A stretch of DNA of 64,000 nucleotides. It comes from Mesostigma viride (taxonomy: Eukaryota > Streptophyta > Mesostigmatophyceae > Mesostigmatales > Mesostigmataceae). The stretch spans positions 62,001 through 126,000 of the forward strand of contig RPFO01000299.1 in assembly GCA_009746045.1 (NCBI GenBank), read 5' to 3'. The notes beneath the pieces were generated by a model. That model had not been told where the DNA came from, ran no database searches, and worked only from the letters and a program-made list of their open reading frames with translations. Shown in pieces: positions 1 through 11,868 of the stretch. How positions within the stretch are numbered: position 1 is the first letter of the stretch; the number at the start of each line of letters is the position of its first letter. Made by a program: the position numbers and the translations under genes.

Positions 1-328
1 TGCCCCCATGCTACTCACTGGTGAGCTGGACATGTCGGCTGTCCGCCTCCCCCGCGCGCGGGGGAAGGCTGGCCCGGCACCCGTGCTCCTCACCTTTAAG
101 TACATGGCGGACAAGCTGTCGTTCCTTAAATGCCGCAAGAAGCTCTCGAGGACTCGCTTCACGCTGGACGACGACTTGACCCTGGCCCAGCAACAGCGGC
201 GACGCGAGCTATGGCCGGCCTACCTTCAGCTCCGGCACAGCGCAGGGGGGAAGCCGGTATACTGGAGGGGGGCGGTCATCCACGTTGACCACAAGCCCTG
301 GCAGCCCCCTCCTGCCACCCCAGACTAG
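1..328 (+). pseudogene. L1-like LINE ORF1, C-terminal fragment
   Basis: The frame is open at the window edge; the first Met (position 8) is probably internal, because the copy at 6903-7404 continues upstream of it. It carries the signature seen in every ORF1 copy here: PVLLTF, then a K/R-rich FLKCRKKL helix, then LDDDLTLAQQQRRRELWP and YWRGAVIHVD. Family knowledge: this resembles the nucleic-acid-binding C-terminal domain of L1-type ORF1 proteins, which coat element RNA. The stop is followed directly by a 3' UTR and tail, with no reverse transcriptase in between. The L1-like assignment is inferred from motif order. Confidence 0.65.
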
Positions 329-799
329 GGAATTCATACCAGTAGTGTAGATTAGTCAGGCTTAGCCTAGCATGTGGCCCACGCGCATGTGCGCCCATAA
401 TGGCCCCCATGGATGTTGTCTACAGGATTTAGCCAAGCCCTGCCTATAACGGGACCCCCATGGATGTTGCATTACGAATTTCGCCATGCTATGCCATGCA
501 GAGAGATGCTCTCTGTAGAGAAGCCATGTCCTAGCTCTTGTATAGCCATGATGATCTTCCCCACCTATGACAGGCTCCCCTTCGCTGGGTGTTGCCTGAA
601 ACTCTGGGTGGTGCAGGTGCCCTAGTGCACCTAGAGCAAGTGTTGTTTACATTCCCACCCTTGCAGGAAGTAGCTTAGAATGTATGATAGGCCATATGCC
701 CCTTCTCTGGGCTATGTGCTACATATACTCCCAACGGAGTTATGTTACAATTCAATTCAATTCAATTCAATGCCCCCTCTCTGGGCTATTAATTAATTA
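329..799 (+). mobile_element. LINE 3' UTR and repeat tail
   Basis: Non-coding 3' region following the ORF1 fragment. It contains the element-end signature ACTCCCAACGGAG (about 728-741), then an AATTC-type tract (about 750-772) and a TTAA-type tract (788-799). The same signature recurs next to AT-rich tracts at 2560-2620, 7495-7530, 9950-9990, 23390-23430 and 29500-29520, sometimes in reverse orientation, so it marks the 3' end of one LINE family. The region matches 2545-3060 in reverse complement. Confidence 0.7.
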
Positions 800-2538
800 A
801 CCCGTGTTTTTTTACAACGCGATACATCGCGTTGTAGGGTTAGAACGCGATGTATCGCGTTGTAATCTGACACGTGGCAAACCTATTAAACATGCGATTT
901 TTGGTTTGAAACTTTCAAGATAGGTCAGAAACATCTCATAGAATTCAAGAAAAAATCCTGGTATTTTTGGTATTTTTTTTGTGACAGCTGCAAACAAATA
1001 TGTACCACTGAAATCAGGCATTTTCGCGGGACGAAGGTGAAGACGACGGCGATGGCGGCAGGTAGATCTCGCCAGTTTTCGCGCGAATTTCAGTGGCTGT
1101 TGGGTAGCACGACCATGATGATGCGTTCAAAGGTTGATAATTAGGTTTCTACGAGTTTGTTGAGGTACTGGGGCAAAGGAAACGTAGTTTTTTCCAGTTT
1201 CTCACCCAACTTTCATGCGGAAACCCTGGAAACCGGCATACATATTATTACGTCAAGACTCGGGTCTGCTGCGGCACCATGCTTGGTATTTCCATGGTGT
1301 TTCGACTTCTTAACACATGTTTATTCATTCCGAACGCCCGGACTCTCGGCTAAACCGAGATTTGTGCAGACTTTTATTGGGTAGCTCCGGGCATGATGGT
1401 GCCTGCAAATAGCGTAAGGCGTGACCGTGGCTATTGCTACGGTATGCTGTATTTTCCTGGAAATGGCCTCTGCCACCGGCTCAATAGTGCTTGCAGGCGT
1501 AAGTATATCGTGTTTCTACCTAGTTTCTGCCAGTTTTCCACTTATTTCTACCGACCTCTGCCCAGCCTCTCTAAGACCGCCATCCTACTCGACGTTGCTT
1601 GCATGTCAGCCATAGCAGGTTGCAGTTGTGCAGTTTTTAGGTGCTGTATACGTCGTCAAGCCGTGCATATATCGTGAGGATTGGATGTTGATGGTTTATA
1701 CTGCGTTGATTGTGCAAGAAGATCAGCTGGGTGCCCATAATCATGGTGTATAATCATGTGTTGTTAGCATCTTGCCACCATTTGCTAGCATGCATTCCAG
1801 CGTCATCTTTGCCTGCATGTAAGCTCATGGATCACTCAACCTATCCAAGCCTTGCATTACACGTGCCTCTTTCTTTCAGTATTGCACGCGTTATGGAATG
1901 AAAACCCAGCACCTCCGTTCCCACGAGGCATGTGCTCAACACGTTGTGAGAGTGGATGATGCTTTGGCTATGGCTGCCTGATTCAGTCATATTAGGTCAT
2001 CCAGTCATGATGTTTGATGCATGTTTGATGCTGTATAACTTATACAGCGCCTATGTTCAACGTTTTGACCCTCCAAGCTCACTATGGCCCCGTTTATGGG
2101 GCTCGGGTCGTTGCGTAATGTTGTCAAGGGCTCTCATGTTTCCCACTGCGTTGTACTGCGTTGTAATTGTGATGCTAATGAAAAATAGCTCCAGTGGCCC
2201 AATGGGCCTGAGTTTTGTTTCACAGAGCCTGCATATGTTGCCCATAGCTCGTGCAAGAAGCCAGATTTTTTTCATGAACCATTTGTGAATAAGCACATGA
2301 CTTGTGACCTAGGGTCAAGAAATCGCGGTCATGGTCAGACCCCCCTGTATTCAAACCAGTGTATCTCTCTAATGAATAAGCATTTTGTAGGTCTGAGTAG
2401 CTCAAAAAATCCTTTGATTTATGGGCTTTCAGGAAAGTATATACATGACCATGAAAAAAAATTTTCCTTAGGTGCTATACGCGTTCTAAAAAAAGCTTAC
2501 AACGCGATATATCGCGTTCTAATTAAAAAAACACGGGT
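800..2538. mobile_element. Non-autonomous TIR DNA transposon, 1.74 kb
   Basis: The ends are inverted copies starting ACCCGTGTTTTTTTA. Just inside each end lie palindromic CGCGAT(A/G)(C/T)ATCGCG-type hairpins (815-865 and about 2500-2520). Outside the ends both flanks read TAATTA, a possible target duplication, but the element sits in a TTAA-rich LINE tail so its length cannot be fixed. The interior has only short ORFs of no recognisable family and no transposase. It separates two LINE copies arranged tail to tail. Superfamily not assigned. Confidence 0.7.
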
Positions 2539-3171
2539 TAATTAGACTCGTGCTCCCTGGGCTATTAATTAATTAATTAATTAAAATCATAGCTCCGTTG
2601 GGAGCATATGTAACACATAGCCCTGAGAAAGGGGCATCTATGGGTTTGTAATACAATCAGGGCTACAACCTGCAGGTGGAGGATGTACAACTGTCACCTG
2701 CTCTGGGTGCACAAGGTGCACCTGCACCGCCATGATGGTTCATGCCTCCTTAACAAGCACAGGCACCCAGGGGGGGCTTGAGGAGAGGGCCTAGAAGGCC
2801 TGCATGACATATGGGGTGGAGGGTATGTGGCTAGGCTATAGCTGGTGTACACATGGCATCTCAGCAGAGAGTAACTCCCTGCATAGGCATCGCATGGCTA
2901 AATTCTTAATGCATCATCCATGGGAGGTCCCATTGTAGGCTGGGCGCGGCTAAATACTGAAAGCATCATCCATGGGGGCCATTATGGGCGCACGCCGCAC
3001 ATGCGCGTGGGCCACTTGCAAAGGCTAAGCCTATCTAATCTACACTACTGGTATATTCCCTAGTCCGGGGTGGCAGGAGGGGCCTGCCAGGGCTTGTGGT
3101 CAACGTGGATGACCGCCCCCCTCCAGTATACCGGCTTCCCGGCCCCCTGCACGCTGCCGGAGCTGAAGGTA
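2539..3171 (-). mobile_element. LINE 3' UTR and end of ORF1, minus strand
   Basis: Reverse-complement copy of 210-799: TAAT-type tail (about 2564-2585), end signature around 2593-2606, the 3' UTR, and the last codons of ORF1 (about 3060-3171). ORF1 resumes at 6903, after the inserted TIR element. Apart from that insertion ORF1 again joins the 3' UTR directly, with no ORF2. Confidence 0.7.
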
Positions 3172-3389
3172 CACATCAATCCAAAAACGCGTTTTGGTTC
3201 CCTGGTAATTATTTCAAGATAGGCTAATAGTCAGTTTGGCCTCAAATTTGGCACCAAGGTACCTAATCAGATATCTTATGATGCCATGTGGTCAAAAAAT
3301 TTTTTGGGAGTCGGCACCATGGTAACATGGTGACATTTGCTAGCATAAAATACCGCACTTTTAGCACTTCCTGGCATGCATGCCTATAT

Positions 3390-4080
3390 GAATGACACTA
3401 AATGAACTCAGTTGGGGCTATAACTTTGCACATGTTATAAACACATCCCATGCAGCATGCCCACAAAGTTTCAGGCTGGTTGGATCACAAAATGGTGACA
3501 GATGCTAGCATAAATACCCCAAAATGCAGTTTTTCAGGGTTTTCCAAGGGTTTCATCACACATATGCATATATAATGACACCAAATGAACTCAGTTGGGC
3601 GTGGAACTTTGCATATGTTCTAAACACATCCCATGCAGCATGCCCACAAAGTTTCAGGCTGGTTGGATGACAAATTGGTGACAGATGCTAGCATAAACAC
3701 CACAAAAATGCAGTTTTTCAGGGTTTTCCAAGGGTTTCATCACACATTTGCATATATAATGACATCAAATGAACTCAGTTGGACCTGGGACTTGGCACAT
3801 GTTCGAAACACATCCCATGCAGCCTGCCCACAAAGCTTCAGGCTGGTTGGATGACAAACTGGTGACAAATGCTAGCATAAATACCACAAAAATGCAGTTT
3901 TTCATGGTTTTTCAAGGGTTTCATCACACATGTGCATATATAATGACATCAAATGAACTCAGTTGGACCTGGAACTTGGCACATGTTCGAAACACATCCC
4001 ATGCAGCCTGCCCACAAAGCTTCAGGCTGGTTGGATGACAAATTGGTGACAGATGCTAGCATAAATACCACAGAAAAAGC
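3390..4080. repeat. 184-bp tandem repeat, four units (TIR element copy 1)
   Basis: AATGAACTCAGTTGG recurs at 3401, 3584, 3768 and 3952, a period of 183-184 bp. Units include the phrase TTTCAGGCTGGTTGGAT. The second copy of the element has three units at the same place. Confidence 0.9.
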
Positions 4081-4635
4081 AGCTTTCTATTGTTCTTACA
4101 AGGGTTTCATGGCAATCATTCCACCTTGGTGTACAGAAGGTTCCAAACAACACATCATTACATTATGCATCATATTTACAATGCAGGAAGGCATACTTGG
4201 GGGCACATGCCTATAGTACAATGCATTAATAACACAGCTCTAGCCAGCTAGCTAGCTATATAGTGGCTAATGCCACACCCGGGGGCACGTTCTCACGGCC
4301 CTGCTGCATCCTTTTCCTTTTCTTCTTCTCTGCATCTGACAGGGGCCTGCCCCCATCTTCTCATCCACCAGCCTGGTGAGCACCCTGACGTTGGTGACTT
4401 GCGTCCGCTACCCTACCCCCATGGCACGCTTGGCCTTACGCTTGGTGAAGGTGGAGGGGTGGGTGCGACAGTTGGTCTGGGTTTTCATCACCCCCTTCCT
4501 CCAGTGCATGCGTGTGCTCCAACGCCTAAGCAGAGAAGCACACACACACACACATACACACACACACACACACACGTCGATCCCTTACCCACCCACCCAC
4601 ACACACATACACATGTATCCACCCACCCATGCATA

Positions 4636-5893
<1,258 letters not shown>

Positions 5894-6902
5894 TCATTCA
5901 TACACCCGTTCATTCATGCATGCAGCCGCTCATCATTAACACGCCTCCGTTGGGAAACTCACGGGGTATGAACTATGAAACGGGCGGTAAGAAAGGAAGA
6001 AGGAGCCGCCTCCCCAACATGCCGCCCGGCAAAGGCAGCGATGGGCCGTCCAGGAGGGAAACACTGCGCTTTGCCTTGTACGCCGGGGTGCGCAGGCGAC
6101 GTGCGGGCACTGTCGCGTGTAAATTTGCCTGCCCGCCCCAGTCCTTCTCGGAACGCCTCCCCAGAGCATGCCGTCATGGTAAGAGCTCTTTTCGCCCGTC
6201 GCCGGAAGCTTAAACCACAAGAATACGCCGGTTAATGACCAGAAAATGGGGGGTTGTCGACGTTATAAACCAGTAGCTGTGGTTTTTCCCGCACCCCGAG
6301 CACACTCCGGACGGGGCCAGCAAGCCCCGCCCGCAGGATAAACACCGGGCGATGTTGCTGCGCCCAAGCGAAGTCATATAGCTGCAAGAAAAGACGTAAA
6401 AGCGATTAAAAGCACGACATGCAGTGTTGCCCCTGTCAGCGCTCCTATAATTCTCACTTTTTCGCGGAAGGGGCGTAAAAATCGGAAACGCAAAATTAAG
6501 GGAAATCCTACGCTGGGTTTCTTTGAAATGATGTAAGGAACTGGTAGAACGTGTTCGCTTCCACCGTCAAGTAGTTTGGGCAACGAGACCTTACCTTAAA
6601 GATGCACGGGGCTGGTCGGACGGCGAGCAAAAACTGCGCCAACTGCGTGCTTGTCCTCGTTCACACCCAATACAGCAGCGTTTCGCGAGTTTTTTTGTGA
6701 ATATTATTTTTCCCTATGATAATGCCGTTCGAACAAGCGAAATCCGGTACACAATGGCTTCGTATTCCGTGAGCAATAAATTTTCAGCTACCATAGCCGT
6801 GCACACCGAATTTCAGTCAACATTGCACGCGCGCACCGAATTTCGTCAACTTCCGCGCGGGAATTACCGGGGAACCTACCGGCGCTGCGCCGGATTGATG
6901 TG

Positions 6903-7490
6903 TATAGGTCGGCCATAGCTCGCGTCGCCGCTGTTGCTGGGCCAAGGTCAAGTCGTCGTCCAGCGTGAAGCGAGTCTCCGAGAGCTTCTTGCGGCATTTA
7001 AGGAACGCCAGCTTGTCCCCCATGGACTTAAAGGTGAGGAGCACGGGTGCCGGGCCAGCCTTCCCCCGCGCGCGGGGGAGGCGGACAGCCGACATGTCCA
7101 GCTCACCAGTGAGTAACATGGGGGTAAGAATGGCGCGCTTAACTGCCTCAAGGAGACTCGTGGAGGTCTCACCTGCCGGCTGGTCGAAGTGCTTGACGAT
7201 GACATTGTGGCTGCGCTTGTCGAGCTCGGCCGCCTCGCGAAGGTCGAGGGCTTGTTGCTTGAGTTGTGCCGCGATGGTGGAGGTGGTATGATGCTTAAGC
7301 AAGTCCGCCCAGGTGGAGGGAACATCGCTGGCCGGGCCAGCAGGTGCCGGCTGGGCAGCGATTTCCTGCACCGCTTGGGCGGTGAGGCCGGCGGTGTCAT
7401 GCAAGCTCTCAAGGGCGGTGGCGGTGGCTTGAAGGCGTTGGTTGAGGTCGAGGAGCTGGGCTTTGATGTCGGCAGTGAAGGGCTATGTGC
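6903..7490 (-). pseudogene. L1-like LINE ORF1, 5' and middle part, minus strand
   Basis: The minus-strand frame (best seen 6817-7404) reads AGLTAQAVQEIAAQP, then PMLLTGELDMSAVRLPRARG, PVLLTFKSMGDKLAFLK and LDDDLTLAQQQRRRELWPTY. It then runs into the TIR element, which cuts the gene after the LWP-TY motif. The upstream end is frame-disturbed: a Ser/Pro-rich alternative frame overlaps, as in other copies. ORF1 of the same family as 1-328. Confidence 0.65.
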
Positions 7491-8417
7491 TACAGATACT
7501 CCCAACGGAGTTATGTTCCTAATTAATCAATTAATTCATTATGTGGGACGCCCTATATGGGTGGTCCTCCACCTGTTCCGTGTCCCATCATACATCAATA
7601 TTGTTGAGATCATCCGCCAGTTCAATGATCAAGGGTCCCAAGCCCAGGTCCATACCGCTGACGGCGCGTCACTCCGGCGTTCCCCCTGCACTCAGGGGTG
7701 TTCATGGCAGGGCTGTGTGCTCTCCCCGGCCCTTATAGACCTATTCATCATTATGACGATCCTGACCTACGGCGCCGAGACGTGGACACTGATGCAGGAG
7801 CTGGAGCAGCGACTCGACGGCGCCATCACCAAGATGCTGCGCAAGGCCCTTAACATCCCCTTTGGTTTGCACATTAGTAATGAGGATTTGTACGCTGATT
7901 TGCCCTATGTTTCCCGCATTATTAGGCACAGGCGCCTGGGCCTAGCCGGGCACCTGGCCCGCACAGATCAGGTAGATACATCAGATAGACTAGCTGGCAC
8001 CAAGCCCGCCCAGCCTGGGCGATATGTCCTCACCTGGCGTGCCCCCGGCCGCGCGCGGCAGGGCCGCCACCCGCGCGCGTGGACTTTTCGTGATAGACTC
8101 AGCCTGGACATGTGCTACACTAGACGTGACGGGCTCACCCCCGGGCAGCCTCCTGGTTTGTCTGTAATATGGAGGCAGATGGTGCGCAAGGATAGATGGC
8201 AAGTCGTGATGAAGGAGACCACCCCCAAGCCTGTGGGGGCTCATCCGCGTGTGACCAAGTATGGCATTCATAGCGATTCGGGCCGCGGTGCCCACACCCC
8301 TGTAACTAGGACCTAGATAGCTTATACCATCCATTCCATCCCATGTTCTGCTCCCACTGAGGACTTATGCTCACGTGACGCAGTACGTCACGTGTCTATT
8401 AATTAATTAATTAATCA
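7480..8417 (+). pseudogene. LINE reverse transcriptase, internally deleted 3' part
   Basis: Starts beside a LINE end signature at 7485-7515. The frame to the stop at 8316 shows HTADGASLRR...QGCVLSPALIDLFI (RT motif B region, about 7640-7745). It then jumps straight to LTYGAETWTL and LRKALNIPFG...RLGLAGHLAR, the usual post-RT C-terminal segment. The stretch with the catalytic Y-x-D-D is missing, so this copy is dead. It ends in a 3' UTR and a (TTAA)n tail at about 8397-8417. The upstream part of the same open frame (7189-7480) is antisense to ORF1 and not real coding. Confidence 0.7.
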
Positions 8418-8439
8418 TTATGACCAGTGGACTATATTA

Positions 8440-9240
8440 ATTATGAGGCATGCATGCACATCGATCCTCGCTTTGCCCGGCCAGGTAGAGGGGTGCCCGC
8501 CGGGGATCGAGATCACGGAGTACCCCTCAGTGCAGCTACGGCGGGGTTGACCCACCCTACTGACTGCATGCGGCGACCTGATCTACACTGATGACACGAC
8601 GCTCGTGGAGACCCCGGAGTACGTCCGCCCAACTCTGGCTAGATAGCTTGTCACTTGAAGCGCCCGCGGGCGGTGGGCCTTACTATCAGCAACGGAAACG
8701 GATATTATGGCCATCGGCTTTCCCGCTAGGGGACCACCCCACTCCACCCAAGTTATTCCTGGCGGACGGAAGGGCTCCCCGTACATCCCCCCGGCTTCAA
8801 GCTCCTTGGCAGCCAGGGCTCCTCGCCACGGTCGACGACATCAACACCCGCATTGGCCAGGCCTGGGCGGCCCTCCGCCGCCTCGACAGGCGCTCTGGAC
8901 ATGTCACTACCTGAGTGAGCGGCGCAAGCGCATTCTGTTCTTGAGGCCCTTATCGATCCTGGACGCCTTCCCCACTCATGATGGGACACGGCGACTCCCC
9001 CACCAGTCCTGCTCACCTCCCCTCCCCTGAGGACAAGCAGCAGTTCCTTACTCGTCGCAAGAGGTTGCACGACCTCATCTGGACGCTGGACGACGACCTG
9101 ACCCCCGCTCAGCAGCGCAGCAGCGACGCGACCTGTGGCCTGAATACGCACCTCCGCCACAAGCAGGACCCCCAGAAGCCCTAGGTACATACTGGAGGGG
9201 CAGGGGGACCTGATGATCAACCACACTTGAGATCTGGACG
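8440..9240 (+). pseudogene. LINE RT fragments with a YTDD motif, plus an ORF1 scrap
   Basis: In one frame (8461-8645) the sequence reads GIEITEYPS, a stop, then ACGDLIYTDDTTLVETPEYV, which is RT motif C with the catalytic aspartates. A further frame at 8821-8890 reads VDDINTRIGQAWAALRRLD, the RT thumb-proximal segment also seen at 10500-10760. At 9018-9120 EDKQQFLTRRKRL and LDDDLTPAQQ resemble ORF1. Stops and frame changes throughout: a composite dead fragment. Confidence 0.6.
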
Positions 9241-9411
9241 CCCCCTGCGGGCTAGAATAGCCCTAGCTTGTAATCATTGGTAGTCACTGCCGCCATATGG
9301 CAGCCATGCCTACTAGAATGTTTGCCTAGCCGTGCCAGGTGCCATACCTAGTCACACGTGCACACCGCTAACGCGCACGGTACACAACCAGCCGTAGCCT
9401 TAGCTTGGCCC
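9241..9411. other. No gene seen; old repeat sequence
   Basis: Nothing coding is recognised. The right end (9395-9411, TAGCCTTAGCTTGGCCC) is the left target-site duplicate of the next element. Confidence 0.5.
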
Positions 9412-9598
9412 CACCGTCTAGGTCATCTAGTCGCTCTACACGTAAGCCAGCCATGATTTCAATGCGCACGGCCACACATTTCCATCACCATTCATCTTCA
9501 TCCTCCTGAACGAATCGAACACGCGGACAAGATAACGGCAGGCTCGAGCCATGGTCCGGATTCTCCCGATTTCTGGCCTGTTCTGGTTGTCTCCTTGA
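9412..9598 (+). mobile_element. 5'-truncated short retroelement, family S, with 17-bp TSD
   Basis: Flanked by TAGCCTTAGCTT(G/A)GCCC at 9395-9411 and 9599-9615. Its 3' end reads GGTTGTCTCCTTGA, the constant end of the family. Internal landmarks: CATTCATCTTCATC, AAGATAACGGCAGGCTCGAG, CATGGTCCGGATTCTCCCG. Other copies end at the same 3' point but start at different places, as expected for target-primed reverse transcription. No coding capacity is evident. Confidence 0.8.
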
Positions 9599-9615
9599 TA
9601 GCCTTAGCTTAGCCC

Positions 9616-9943
9616 TTGTACAGCCAGCCATGCTACGTCCTGGCTATTAAGTAAATAATTAATTAAACTTGTGCTCCGAGGCATGCCACAGCTGCAATCG
9701 GATACGATAGACGATCAGTCCGAAGCTAGTTCTGTGGGTGCAATATAAGACCCATGTTAGCATATTATTACAAGGAGTGTGGGCAAAAAGTAATCTGATC
9801 ATAGCCAGGACGTAGGCCATGGCTGTACAAGGGCTAATTATCTAAGGCTATGGCTGGTTTTGTACTGTGGGTTAGCGGTGCACGTGAGTCGCGGCCCAGA
9901 TCGAGAAGTATAAGTACTAGCAGGTTCATGCTCGCATGTTATT
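9616..9943. other. No gene seen; LINE-derived scraps
   Basis: Contains AAATAATTAATTAA (about 9650-9665) followed by GGCATGCCACAGCTGCAATC, a phrase also present in the LINE tail fragment at 25620-25640. No ORF of interest. Confidence 0.45.
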
Positions 9944-10995
9944 AATTAAATTAAACTAAATTATAACATGACTCCGTTGGGAGATCATGTAGCACATATT
10001 CCTTGCTGGATGGGTGGAGGTGGGCGAAGCCGCGTAATCGAACTAAGCTAACTCTAAGCTATCTAGTCTAGAAAATCCTAAATACACTAGTTACTCATCA
10101 AAACGCCCCTTCCGCTTGGGGGGAGGGGCCTTGCCCACAGGGGCTGGCGTGTGAGCCTGGACAATCTTCTGCCACCTCTTCTTGTTCTGCATAGCAGTCC
10201 AAAGAAGAGAGAGGGAGTGGATGTGGTGTTCAAACTGAGCTGGGACCACTAGGTCGGCCAGCAACATCTGGCGGTAGTTCATGGCAGGTTTACCCAGCTA
10301 GCTTTCTAGTGATGTCCTCGGGGCCATGCAGGCCAGGTGCAGGATGTGCCGCCCTGGTTGGCCAAGCCGCTGGGGGCCGGCCAGACCAAGGGCGGTATCT
10401 ACCTGGTCCTGGTGCGAGCAAGATGTCCTACAAATGCTATCCTACGCTGCCTAATCTCGTCCGAAATGCGAGGCATACCCTGATACAAAGACATATGACC
10501 TATGCTTGGAAAACCCTACATTCAGGACCTGTCGGAGCATCGTGTAAAAGGTGCCGTCTATAGCTTGGCGGCCAGCGTGTCCGTGAGTGTCCATGCCTCG
10601 GCGCCATACGTAAGCACCGTGAGTACGAGGACCTTAAAGAGCATGCGCTTCCGGTGCTCGCCCAGGCCCTTGGAGCGCCAGTAGGTGTTGAGCGAACGAA
10701 GCCTAGCCCAGGCCAGGCCGATGCGGATGTCCACATCGTCGGCGGTGCCGGGGAGCATGCTCCCCAGCAGTTTGAATAGATCACGGAACGGGACCTCTGC
10801 CCGTCTAGCAGCCGCGGCAGCGGCGGGCGACTGGAAGCCCCAATCACCATAGCCTCCATTTTGACACTAATCTCCAACCCCACCGCGCCTTCGCCTCCAA
10901 GCCCGGCCAGACAGTCCAGCCAGGTCTGAATGTGCTCCCGAGGGGCGCGCGATGAGGGTGGTGTCATCCGCATAAATCAGGTCGTACAGGCGGGT
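9944..10995 (-). pseudogene. LINE ORF2 3' third with YADD motif and 3' tail, minus strand
   Basis: Reading leftward: LYDLIYADDTTLIARPSG (RT catalytic motif C, about 10945-10990), GLEISVKMEAMVIG, LLGSMLPGTADDVDIRIGLAWARLRSL and LTVLTYGAEAWTLTDTL (10558-10760). Next come MPRISDEIRQRRIAFVGHLAR (about 10390-10475), a C-terminal ORF ending KRKGRFDE at 10091, a 3' UTR and the end signature (9965-9985) with an AT-rich tail. Several frame shifts separate the blocks, so it is inactive. Motif order matches L1-type LINEs. Confidence 0.75.
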
Positions 10996-11390
10996 CGCAT
11001 GTCACGCGCAGAGGCATGTCACGGAGTTTTCCTATGCTAATCTCATAACCATTAAATTAAATATTTACACAAAAGCTACAAATTACAAAATTCGTCTGAA
11101 TCACATGCGGGCTCCAATCCTTGCCGCCCAAACTTTTTGGGGTTATATATGCCCCTTAGAACCCTCAGGCTCCTGGGGACGCCTTCATATTTTCTCAAAC
11201 CGGCTCCTCTAGATGAGTCCCAGCTGGAAGCCTATCTGTGGCCACTGAACCATGGGGCAGCCCTACTGCATTCGCCATATGCTTTTGCTATGTCAAAGCC
11301 TTTTTGCACTCACAGTAGTTGCCAGACTCTCCCAGTGAACAGTTTAATGGAACCTGTGGACCTCTACCTTTCAAGGCACCAAGACAAGGG
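10996..11390. other. No gene seen
   Basis: AT-rich at 11040-11090, then unique-looking sequence with only a short ORF (11137-11496) of no recognised family. Confidence 0.4.
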
Positions 11391-11602
11391 GGGGGGCCCA
11401 TGCCCCCTTCTTGCTGTGCCTCAAACACGGATGAAAGGTACCTACTCAAGAGTCAGTACCCCGCTACTCGTCCAACGGAGGCGCGTGAATGAATGAATGA
11501 ATGAATGAATGAATGAATGAATGAATGAATGAATGAATGAATGAATGAATGAATGAATGAATGAATGAATGAATGAATGAATGAATGAATGAATGAATGA
11601 AT
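11391..11602 (+). mobile_element. Retroelement 3' end with (GAAT)n tail
   Basis: Sequence from about 11391 (GGGGGGGCCCATGCCCCC...) to CTCGTCCAACGGAGGCG is followed by about 115 bp of (GAAT)n (11486-11602). The same end occurs in reverse at about 22965-23085, there with an ATTC-type tail, so this is the 3' terminus of a second LINE or SINE family. Confidence 0.6.
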
Positions 11603-11868
11603 TCCCTAATCCTGGCTGCACAAGATGGGGATATTATCCTGATCAAACCTGTCTTCTACAGTAATGGCGGACGAGGCGGTAGTGTACGTTGTGGCTATCC
11701 TCAAGGGCAATAACCTATACCCGATTCGACTTCTTCCCTGGCTATCAATGGGCTGCAGAGATCGAAGGCGCGCGGCGGGCAGGGAAGTGTGTAATTCCAA
11801 CAGTTCAGTAAGTATGTTGAACCCAGGAAATGCAAAGTTGGAAAGCTATATAACAGCCCCAAAACAAT
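11603..11868. other. 3' flank of the fibrillin gene
   Basis: Between the repeat tail and the stop codon of the minus-strand fibrillin gene; presumably its 3' UTR and downstream DNA. No other feature seen. Confidence 0.4.

Noticed and set aside
7189-7480. N-terminal part of a 375-codon plus-strand ORF
   Set aside because: It is antisense to the LINE ORF1; only the part after about 7520 has RT sense.
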